Origin: an uncultured Prevotellaceae bacterium
GTDB lineage: Bacteria > Bacteroidota > Bacteroidia > Bacteroidales > Muribaculaceae
Direction: 5' to 3'
Assembly: GCA_946055125.1 (NCBI GenBank)
Contig: CAMGFF010000182.1
Location: 1 to 5,217, forward strand
DNA length: 5,217 nt
Under the pieces are notes generated by a model that searched no databases, had not been told where the DNA came from, and saw only the letters and a program-made list of their open reading frames with translations. Each line of letters starts with the position of its first letter. The stretch's first letter is position 1. Shown here piece by piece: positions 1-5,217 of the stretch. The translations under genes and the position numbers were made by a program.

Positions 1-1
1 A

Positions 2-58
2 CTTGCTCAGTGGCGCATCGCTATGGGCGGAGTAATCAAAAAACGTCCTTATAGGTAG
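2..58 (+). CDS. Possible 3' end of a convergent gene (partial, unidentified)
   Basis: Reading the plus strand from base 2 gives an open frame of 18 codons, LAQWRIAMGGVIKKRPYR, closed by TAG at 56-58. The piece is basic at its end, like many real C-termini. Its stop directly abuts the stop of the minus-strand xusC-like gene (TAA, 59-61), which is the geometry expected of two genes meeting tail to tail. Frame 1 is also open, to a TAG at 52-54, but its peptide (TCSVAHRYGRSNQKTSL) looks less protein-like. Frame 3 stops at 33-35. The fragment is too short to assign a family, so no function is proposed. It could also be chance, because 57 bases without a stop is common. Confidence 0.4.
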   Translation, partial: LAQWRIAMGGVIKKRPYR

Positions 59-1243
59 TTAATTGTGGTGGTGATGTTTCTTCTTACAAAGATGCTTTAT
101 CCAGATGTAGTAGCCCGTGAGCGGGAGTGTGGCTCCGAGCAATGCAGCCAGCAGCCACAGGATGCGGGTGATTATTCCTCCCCAGCTTCCGGTGTGCACC
201 GAGTAAATCCACCCACGCAGCTTGTCGGCTTCCGCAGTGTCGGCATATTTGGTTGCGGGTGTAATTTCACCCGACCGGCGATTAAACTCATATTTATCAG
301 CGGCACGGCCATTGCCCAAAGTTCCCAAGGTGACCGATGCGCTTCGTGAACCTATGGTTATCTGCGGAGCGCCGGGATTCTGCGCTTTCAGCTCGTCATA
401 TACCTGCTGCCAGCGGGCAAACTCCGAGTGGCGCCTTTGTACTTCGCCTTGCTGTTCTCCTCCTCCGCTGCGACGCTCACCACGACGCTCACCACGTCCA
501 TTAGCTGCCTCGGTGCGTTTTTCGCCTACAGGCTGCGCCGCCATGTTGCGAGGAGTGTGCTCCACTCCACACACTGCATAGAAAGCCGTGCGGTACCACT
601 CAAACGACCATGTGAGGCCGGTCAATGCCATTGCAAGCACCAGCACTATCGCATACATGCCACCGGCCACATGAAGCCCATGCCACAGCCCGCGCCAGCC
701 ATTCTTCATCGATATGGTCATACTTTGCCTGAAGTTCTTGCGTGCCCGAGGCCACCATATCACCACTCCCGTGATAAGCACAATCACAAACAATAGCGTA
801 GAAATGCCCACAAGCAGCTTCCCTACTTTCACTCCGTCGCCGTGTGGATTGGCACTGTCGAGGAGCCAGCGGTGAAGTTTGAACATGGTGGAGAAAAAAG
901 CCAGTCGCTCATATTTGCCGGTGATGGCACCCGAATACTGGTCGACAAACACCGATGCCCTCCGTGGCTTAGAGAGGCTCACCTCATAGGTGCGCTCTGC
1001 GTCGGCATTCACCGTCACGCCGGTTATCTCCACCGAATCGGGAAGCTGGGCCTTTACGCCCTCAAGCAGCTGCTCCATGGGGAGCGGCTCGCCCTGCGCC
1101 GAGGCCACATAATACACGTCGCTCCTGATGGCGCGTGTGATTTCGGGTTCAAATATAAGCATCGACCCCGAGACGCATATCAAGGTGATGATTACACCAA
1201 ATGGCACCGATAGCCAAAGATGTAGTTTGCGGAATATTTTCAT
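59..1243 (-). CDS. xusC: PepSY-associated inner-membrane protein, XusC-like (putative siderophore iron reductase)
   Basis: This 394-residue protein has the PepSY_TM architecture. A short basic N-terminus leads into TM1 (about 11-31), followed by a periplasmic PepSY segment (32-140, with VDQYSGAITG at 100-109). TM2 (about 141-163) ends in the family-typical WWPRARK (163-169), a cytoplasmic basic loop follows, and TM3 is at about 190-213. A second periplasmic PepSY segment contains YEFNRRSGEI (318-327), and TM4 is at about 356-381. Histidines beside membrane segments (H8, H124, H188, H191, H350) suit heme or metal ligation, as proposed for reductase-like members. The second periplasmic loop carries an Arg/Gly-rich linker (about 241-275), and the C-terminus is KKKHHHHN, predicted to be cytoplasmic. 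The start ATG lies 15 nt after the lipoprotein gene stop, in an A-rich gap with no Shine-Dalgarno, as is usual for Bacteroidetes. Being last in a receptor/DUF4374/PepSY operon points to XusC, which supports iron release from imported siderophore. The family is clear; the reductase role is inferred. Confidence 0.85.
   Translation of the reverse strand: MKIFRKLHLWLSVPFGVIITLICVSGSMLIFEPEITRAIRSDVYYVASAQGEPLPMEQLLEGVKAQLPDSVEITGVTVNADAERTYEVSLSKPRRASVFVDQYSGAITGKYERLAFFSTMFKLHRWLLDSANPHGDGVKVGKLLVGISTLLFVIVLITGVVIWWPRARKNFRQSMTISMKNGWRGLWHGLHVAGGMYAIVLVLAMALTGLTWSFEWYRTAFYAVCGVEHTPRNMAAQPVGEKRTEAANGRGERRGERRSGGGEQQGEVQRRHSEFARWQQVYDELKAQNPGAPQITIGSRSASVTLGTLGNGRAADKYEFNRRSGEITPATKYADTAEADKLRGWIYSVHTGSWGGIITRILWLLAALLGATLPLTGYYIWIKHLCKKKHHHHN
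473..496. repeat. 12-bp perfect tandem repeat, two copies, inside xusC-like gene
   Basis: The unit ACGCTCACCACG occurs twice back to back (473-484 and 485-496). On the coding strand it encodes the doubled RGER motif in GRGERRGERR (residues 249-258), within the hydrophilic linker of the second periplasmic loop. Because 12 bp is four codons, gain or loss of a unit would keep the reading frame. Confidence 0.8.
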
Positions 1244-1258
1244 GATTGTGTTATGTTT

Positions 1259-2656
1259 TTATTTAGTTATTTCCATAAATCCAAATCCGGTGATATCGGA
1301 GGCGCCTTCCACCACCACTCCCTTGCTTGCCCGGGCTGTGGCCGTGTCGATGCGGTAGATTGTGGGATAGCCATTCTCCACGTTGATGGGAATATACACG
1401 TTGCCATTCTGTGTATATACGGTCTTGCCTATCGAGGAGACGTCTGATGGAAGTCCGCTCACATAGGTGAGCTTCTTGGCGGCTGCATCGAAGATTGCCA
1501 GGTCGGTTCCCACAAATCCGCTCTCGGTGAGCGGCCGGTCATACATCACCAGGAGGAAGCAATTGCCTCCGGCCGGCCAGCAGCGCATGAACGACCTGCC
1601 CCCGGCCTGCGTCTCGATGTCGCAATAATAGTCGTCGAATTGCTTGCTTCCTGCCGGAATGCGGCACACGCCGGCATTGAGCGTGGTCTGCTGCAGTGGG
1701 TCGGTCATCGTCTTGCTATAAGAGGGCGAGAACACATAGATGTCGCCATTCTCGGCTGCCCATATCGTCTGGTAAGATTGCGAGCGGTAGCGGCCGGTGG
1801 GTGAGCTTATGCGGTCGGTCTTTGCAAGTGTGGGGTTGAGGAAATCATCGTTGTCGTAGATTGCCACCCAGCACTCATTGGGATACTGTGTGCCCACAAG
1901 CTCGCCCGGCTCATAGGCTCCTGAGCCTGAGCCGCCGGCCTCGCTGTGCACCAGGTGCTCAAATCCCTCGCGTATCCACTTGCCATTGTCCACGGCCGCG
2001 CCATACTGGCTCAGCCCCATGGGCACAGCGCCACAATAGAGCAGCGAGCCGCTTTGCTGGGCGCCGGCAAGAGTTACATACTCGCCATTGCCAAGGAAAT
2101 TCTCCATGAGATAGGGCTGCTCGGCCGTAACCGGGTTGGCGGTCGAGGTCTCGTTCTCCACATTTAGGTAGGTCACATTGAGCATCTTGGCACTGTAGCC
2201 ATTGGCATCGACCACATTGGCCGACGCACCGGTTGCCATGGTGATAATGTCGTTGTCGTAGGTTCCATACGACGAGAAACGGCTGATGCGGTACTCCGTG
2301 CTGCGGGCCTTCATCTGGCCATCCTCGCCAAGCACATAGCTGCGGGTGGTGCCTGCGTTACCCTGATTGTAGGTGAGGGCATAGAGGTAGTTTTTGTGGA
2401 ACACCCACTGCGTTGCTCCATCGTTGATTAATCCATTGTTGACCGGCGACAGCGTGCCTTCATCGAGCGACTCACTGGTGAGTAGCACATAGGAGGTGGC
2501 ATTAGAGCCCTGCACGGTGGTGGCTATCACAAATTTGCCTTCGGGCTTCGCATCTGTGGGTGTTTCGCCTGTGGGTTCGTCGGAGCTGGAGCACGATGTG
2601 AGTGCCACAGCAGTGGTGAGCGCAGTCACTACGCCTGTGATAAACTTTTTCTTCAT
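1259..2656 (-). CDS. xusB: DUF4374 surface lipoprotein, XusB-like siderophore-binding protein
   Basis: This 465-residue lipoprotein has a signal peptide (MKKKFITGVVTALTTAVA) ending in the lipobox LTSC, with the lipidated cysteine at position 22. The next residues, SSSDEP, put acids at +4/+5, which resembles the Bacteroidetes lipoprotein export signal for surface display. A Pro/Thr/Glu-rich tether (27-40) leads into a DUF4374-type body. Recognisable stretches are FVIATTVQG (42-50), YALTYNQGNAGTT (92-104), WVAIYDNDDF (263-272) and a closing ITGFGFMEI (455-463). Repeating beta-strand motifs suggest a propeller-like fold (inference). The mature part also has six further cysteines and a flexible GGSGSG (241-246). 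In B. thetaiotaomicron the homologous XusB binds ferric enterobactin and salmochelin at the cell surface and passes them to XusA; its place between receptor and PepSY genes supports that here. I chose ATG at 2656 because it begins a canonical lipoprotein signal. The in-frame TTG at 2689 would add 11 residues (METKTIKLNKN) ahead of it and overlap the restored end of xusA. Confidence 0.87.
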   Translation of the reverse strand: MKKKFITGVVTALTTAVALTSCSSSDEPTGETPTDAKPEGKFVIATTVQGSNATSYVLLTSESLDEGTLSPVNNGLINDGATQWVFHKNYLYALTYNQGNAGTTRSYVLGEDGQMKARSTEYRISRFSSYGTYDNDIITMATGASANVVDANGYSAKMLNVTYLNVENETSTANPVTAEQPYLMENFLGNGEYVTLAGAQQSGSLLYCGAVPMGLSQYGAAVDNGKWIREGFEHLVHSEAGGSGSGAYEPGELVGTQYPNECWVAIYDNDDFLNPTLAKTDRISSPTGRYRSQSYQTIWAAENGDIYVFSPSYSKTMTDPLQQTTLNAGVCRIPAGSKQFDDYYCDIETQAGGRSFMRCWPAGGNCFLLVMYDRPLTESGFVGTDLAIFDAAAKKLTYVSGLPSDVSSIGKTVYTQNGNVYIPINVENGYPTIYRIDTATARASKGVVVEGASDITGFGFMEITK

Positions 2657-2678
2657 GTTCTTGTTCAGTTTTATTGTT

Positions 2679-2713
2679 TTAGTTTCCAAAATATATTCTT
2701 ACCTTGCCATAAA
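2679..2713 (-). other. Out-of-frame last beta-strand of xusA (probable 1-base deletion)
   Basis: After Phe783 (TTT, 2713-2711) the given frame reads ATG GCA AGG TAA. Re-reading the last T gives TAT GGC AAG GTA AGA ATA TAT TTT GGA AAC TAA, which is YGKVRIYFGN. This alternates small or polar with hydrophobic and aromatic residues and ends with YF close to the stop, as expected of the final barrel strand recognised by the BAM machinery. One extra A in the plus-strand AAA run at 2711-2713 would restore it. The restored stop leaves 22 nt before the lipoprotein ATG, a natural operon spacing. Confidence 0.8.
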
Positions 2714-5059
2714 GGCGCGTCCGGCCTTCTGCAGGCTGAAGTTGTCGTAAAGACGCTCATTGGTGAAGTTGCGGCACTCAAGCGATAGGTTATACCGCCC
2801 GTTTTTTATGCCATAGGATATGGTGAGATTGTGCGAGAACTGGTCGGGCACCATATAGTCGCTGTTGTTGGAGCCTATATTGGAGGCATAGTAGCAAAAA
2901 CGGTGCGTGTACTGGTTGTCGTAGGCCACGGTGAGCACATTGCGCTTGCCGCCCAGGCCGTGCCAGTAGAAGCTCACGTCGGTATCGGCGAAGGTGTAGG
3001 GCTGGTTGGGCATGCGCTCTCGGTAGGCCACATTGTCCATGGTGCTGCCCATTGCGGTCTTCATGTTGTCGCGCACGTTCATCTGCGTGAAGTTTCCTCC
3101 AAGGCTAAGCCAGCGCGAGAAGTTGTAGCGTGCCGACACGCTGATGCCCTTGGTGTCGACCTTGCCATAGTTCACATAGGTGGCTGCCGATTTGCCCCCG
3201 CTCAGTGCCATGATGTTGCGCTGAATGTAGTCGCGGGTGTCGCGGTAGATGAAGCCGGCCTCCACATATATAACGCTCTTGCCCACCTTGGCGTTGTAGC
3301 TGAGGTTGAGGTTCACATTGTGGCTCGACTCGGGCTTGAGCGTCATGTCGCCCACCTCAAGGTCCTCGTCGCCAAACATTTCCTCTATCGTGGGCAGTCG
3401 GTAGGCTTTCTCGTAGGAGGCTTTCAGCTGGAAGCCAAGAGGCATAAACCAGGTGCCCGCCGCGCCATAGCCGAAGGCATCGACCGAGCGTGAGCTTTTC
3501 ACATACACGTCTTGTGCTGCCGTCGTGGCCACCGGGCCTGCCACATACTGGTGGTATTGCTTGCCGAAGGCCGTGAAATTGAATCGAGTGCTCGGCATGT
3601 AGCGGTAGGATAGTCCCACAATGTTCTTGGTGGTGATTTTTCCTATCTCGGCAGTGCTCACCGTGGCAGCAAGCAGGTTGTCGTTGGAGCGGTTGAAAGT
3701 GTTCATCACGTCGTTCACCGTGAAGAGGTGGTTCTCATTGAGGCGGTAGCTCGTGGTGAGCGTAGCGGTCCAGTTGTTGTTGTTGGCACGCGCATTCTGA
3801 TACGACTGCTCGCCGGGAGAGTTGAGCCGGTCGGTCTCGCCGCGCCAGTTGTACTTCACAGTGGCGGTATCGACGTTGGTGGTCGTGTTCCTGTTGTAGT
3901 TGGCGGTGAGAGCCACGTCGAGCCCGCGCGTGAGCAGGTTGCGCTTGCCATATTCCAATGAGCCTATGAGCGAGTGCCCGTGTCGGTGCTTCTGCCCGTA
4001 CACAATCTCCTGGCGCACACCAGTCTGCATGTCCTTGTACATTTGCGAATATGTGAACCCCGCCATGAGGCGGTCGGCCCACGGCTTGTTCACAAAGCCC
4101 ACTCGTGCCACCACGGCTTCGTTGTGGTAGGTGTCGTTGAATCGCTTCACGCTCTCAAGCTTGTTCTTGTTGATGGCTCCGGTGGCAAAGTCCTCAACCG
4201 GGGCATCCACCCGGTAGCTGTTGTCGGAGTAATTCTGGAATGCGTTGATTTCATATTTGAAGCCATTGCTCAGCGTCTGCCCAAAGTTCACATATGTCTT
4301 GTGGGTATTGAATGAGCCAAATGAATAGGAAGCATCGAGAAACCACCGGCGCTGTCGCTTGGGCGTGACGATGTTGATTACTCCGCCTATTGCATCGGCT
4401 CCAAATCCCACCGGCACCACGCCTCTGTACACCTCAATGCGGTCGGCAAAGTTCACGGGTATGTTATTGATGCCAAATGAGCTTCCCACACCCTCCTGCG
4501 GCACTCCGTCGATAAACACCTTCACGTGCTTGCCGCTGAAGCCGTCCATTGTCACTGCCATGTCGGAGCCAACGCCTCCGCTTTCCCTTATCTTCATTCC
4601 CGGAGCCTTGGCGAGGGCCTCGCTCAGCGTCTTGGAGGTGTTGACAAGTTCCTTGGTGTCGACCGCAACGGCATTGAATGCCGAGTTCTTCACTTTGCTC
4701 ACCGTGTTGCCCACCACTATCACGTCGGCCAGCTTGGTGGTAGCACGCAGCTTCACGGTGAGCTTGCTGCGCTCACCGGCCTTTATGGCGGCCGGCAGCT
4801 CAAGCGTCTCATAGCCCACCGATGAGAACACTATCGTGTAGCTCCCCGCCGGGGCGGTGATGTGATAGGTGTCTTTGTCGTTGGCCGTCGATGAAAATTG
4901 AGTACCTTTGAGATACACCGTGGCATAGTCCACTATTTCGCCATCCTCCGAGATCACCTTGCCCGAGATCATTCCCGCGGCAGAGTCCTTTGCATAAAGG
5001 CTGAGCGTAGCCACGCCAAGTGTGAGTATTGCTAAAACGTATTTCTTTAGTAATGCCAT
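2699..5059 (-). CDS. xusA: TonB-dependent outer-membrane receptor, XusA-like; apparent frameshift at the 3' end
   Basis: As read, the protein has 786 residues. It has a signal peptide (about 1-23, cut after SLYA), a carboxypeptidase-regulatory-like beta-sandwich (about 30-105, with GKVISEDGEIVDYATVYLKG and SVGYETLEL), and a TonB-box-like ADVIVVGN (111-118). The plug domain (about 122-232) contains LSEALAKAPGMKIRE, VFIDGVPQEG, RIEVYRGVVPVGFGADAIGG and INIVTPK, and a 22-strand-type barrel follows. There is no STN domain, so signalling to an anti-sigma factor is not expected. As first gene of a receptor/DUF4374/PepSY operon it most likely imports ferric catecholate xenosiderophore delivered by the lipoprotein, powered by TonB-ExbBD. 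The start ATG follows an A-rich leader without a Shine-Dalgarno. The oddity is the end: GRAFMAR then TAA at 2699-2701. The -1 frame entered at the T run (2711-2713) continues YGKVRIYFGN to TAA at 2679-2681, which would give 793 residues and a normal final strand. The family assignment is firm; the exact ligand is inferred from context. Confidence 0.88.
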   Translation of the reverse strand: MALLKKYVLAILTLGVATLSLYAKDSAAGMISGKVISEDGEIVDYATVYLKGTQFSSTANDKDTYHITAPAGSYTIVFSSVGYETLELPAAIKAGERSKLTVKLRATTKLADVIVVGNTVSKVKNSAFNAVAVDTKELVNTSKTLSEALAKAPGMKIRESGGVGSDMAVTMDGFSGKHVKVFIDGVPQEGVGSSFGINNIPVNFADRIEVYRGVVPVGFGADAIGGVINIVTPKRQRRWFLDASYSFGSFNTHKTYVNFGQTLSNGFKYEINAFQNYSDNSYRVDAPVEDFATGAINKNKLESVKRFNDTYHNEAVVARVGFVNKPWADRLMAGFTYSQMYKDMQTGVRQEIVYGQKHRHGHSLIGSLEYGKRNLLTRGLDVALTANYNRNTTTNVDTATVKYNWRGETDRLNSPGEQSYQNARANNNNWTATLTTSYRLNENHLFTVNDVMNTFNRSNDNLLAATVSTAEIGKITTKNIVGLSYRYMPSTRFNFTAFGKQYHQYVAGPVATTAAQDVYVKSSRSVDAFGYGAAGTWFMPLGFQLKASYEKAYRLPTIEEMFGDEDLEVGDMTLKPESSHNVNLNLSYNAKVGKSVIYVEAGFIYRDTRDYIQRNIMALSGGKSAATYVNYGKVDTKGISVSARYNFSRWLSLGGNFTQMNVRDNMKTAMGSTMDNVAYRERMPNQPYTFADTDVSFYWHGLGGKRNVLTVAYDNQYTHRFCYYASNIGSNNSDYMVPDQFSHNLTISYGIKNGRYNLSLECRNFTNERLYDNFSLQKAGRAFMAR

Positions 5060-5108
5060 ACTTCGATTATTGGGGTGTTAAGTGTTAGTCACTTCATTTT
5101 TCCGGGGG

Positions 5109-5139
5109 CAAAGTTCGCCACATTATCCCATTCGTGAAA
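5109..5139 (-). promoter_or_regulatory. Candidate Bacteroides-type promoter for the xusABC-like operon
   Basis: On the minus strand TTTC (5139-5136), a 19-nt spacer and GAACTTTG (5116-5109) match the Bacteroidetes consensus TTTG-N19-21-TAnnTTTG with one mismatch in each box. Transcription would start near 5100-5104, giving a leader of roughly 40-45 nt before the xusA ATG at 5059. The -33 box lies inside one arm of the dyad at 5136-5161, so a repressor bound there could block sigma binding. The candidate was found by eye. Confidence 0.5.
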
Positions 5140-5161
5140 TACCTAAATTTGAGTATATTTC
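5131..5161 (+). promoter_or_regulatory. Weak candidate divergent promoter, pointing right out of the window
   Basis: On the plus strand TTCG (5131-5134), a 19-nt spacer and TATATTTC (5154-5161) resemble the same consensus, with one mismatch in each box. It overlaps the operon promoter on the opposite strand. No convincing plus-strand gene start is visible before the window ends, so the candidate rests on the boxes alone. Confidence 0.22.
5136..5161. promoter_or_regulatory. Interrupted dyad overlapping the operon promoter (possible operator)
   Basis: GAAATA (5136-5141) and TATTTC (5156-5161) are perfect inverted 6-bp arms around a 14-nt AT-rich middle containing AAATTT. The left arm covers the -33 element of the operon promoter, and the right arm covers part of the weak divergent -7 candidate. 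This position would suit an operator. It does not look like a classical Fur box, and a 6-bp arm match in AT-rich DNA may be chance. Confidence 0.3.
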
Positions 5162-5217
5162 CCCCAATAGCACAATGGCGCAAGCACTGCACACCATGCC
5201 CACTATCCCCAAATTTG

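Noticed and set aside
38..58. T run after xusC (minus strand, complementary to AAAAAA at 38-43) as a rho-independent terminator
   Set aside because: Only a 3-bp stem (CCT/AGG) precedes it, with no stable GC hairpin. The stretch is better read as the end of a convergent gene.
2657..2689. TTG at 2689 as start of the lipoprotein, adding METKTIKLNKN
   Set aside because: It places a charged stretch before an otherwise ideal lipoprotein signal peptide and overlaps the restored xusA end. ATG at 2656 gives the canonical signal.
2831..3493. 220-codon plus-strand open frame antisense to xusA
   Set aside because: Its translation is low-complexity (V, A, H, G-rich) and lies wholly opposite a clear receptor gene with high-GC third positions, which commonly leave such shadow frames open.
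5068..5169. 8-bp inverted pair TATTGGGG (5068-5075) and CCCCAATA (5162-5169)
   Set aside because: The arms are 86 bp apart and one lies upstream of the predicted transcript start, so no RNA hairpin is possible. A match of this size can arise by chance here.
5095..5216. Minus-strand open frame running from the right edge to a TGA at about 5095
   Set aside because: The translation looks unlike a protein and the frame overlaps the best promoter candidate, so it is treated as non-coding.
5175..5217. Plus-strand ATG opening MAQALHTMPTIPKF to the window end
   Set aside because: Only 14 codons are visible, with no family resemblance, and the nearest promoter-like box is too close (5154-5161). It cannot be told from chance.
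1..5217. CRISPR arrays, tRNA or rRNA genes, insertion sequences, attachment sites
   Set aside because: Reading through the window showed no spaced direct repeats, cloverleaf-like segments, transposase-like translation or terminal inverted repeats.

Overview
The window looks like chromosomal DNA of a Bacteroidales bacterium. The evidence is an outer-membrane TonB-dependent receptor with an N-terminal carboxypeptidase-regulatory-like domain, a surface-type lipoprotein with an acidic stretch after the lipid cysteine, no Shine-Dalgarno sequences ahead of the starts, and a promoter that fits the Bacteroides -33/-7 pattern. The fairly GC-rich third positions would suit a Muribaculaceae-like or Prevotella-like gut lineage, but the family cannot be fixed from this sequence alone.

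Almost the whole window is one three-gene operon on the minus strand, read from right to left. Its order is a TonB-dependent receptor (5059 down to 2699, xusA-like), a DUF4374 lipoprotein (2656 to 1259, xusB-like) and a PepSY-domain membrane protein (1243 to 59, xusC-like). This is the gene order and domain content of the XusABC xenosiderophore-utilisation system of Bacteroides thetaiotaomicron. In that system XusB captures ferric enterobactin or salmochelin made by other bacteria, XusA imports it through the outer membrane, and XusC is an inner-membrane protein thought to help release iron by reduction. The 22-nt gap (after correcting a frameshift) and the 15-nt gap between the genes support co-transcription.

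To the right, 5060-5217 is a non-coding upstream region. It holds a good candidate Bacteroides-type promoter for the operon and a 26-bp interrupted dyad overlapping its -33 element. A weaker candidate promoter points the other way. To the left, positions 2-58 look like the last 18 codons of a convergent plus-strand gene whose stop abuts the xusC stop.

The most notable observation is at the 3' end of xusA. The frame as given ends in a stunted sequence (GRAFMAR, stop). Moving to the -1 frame at a three-T run restores a typical final beta-strand with terminal aromatics (FYGKVRIYFGN, stop). This looks like a single-base deletion at 2711-2713, either a sequencing or assembly error or a real inactivating or variable mutation. 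I see a recognisable system here with local oddities, not a wholly new system.
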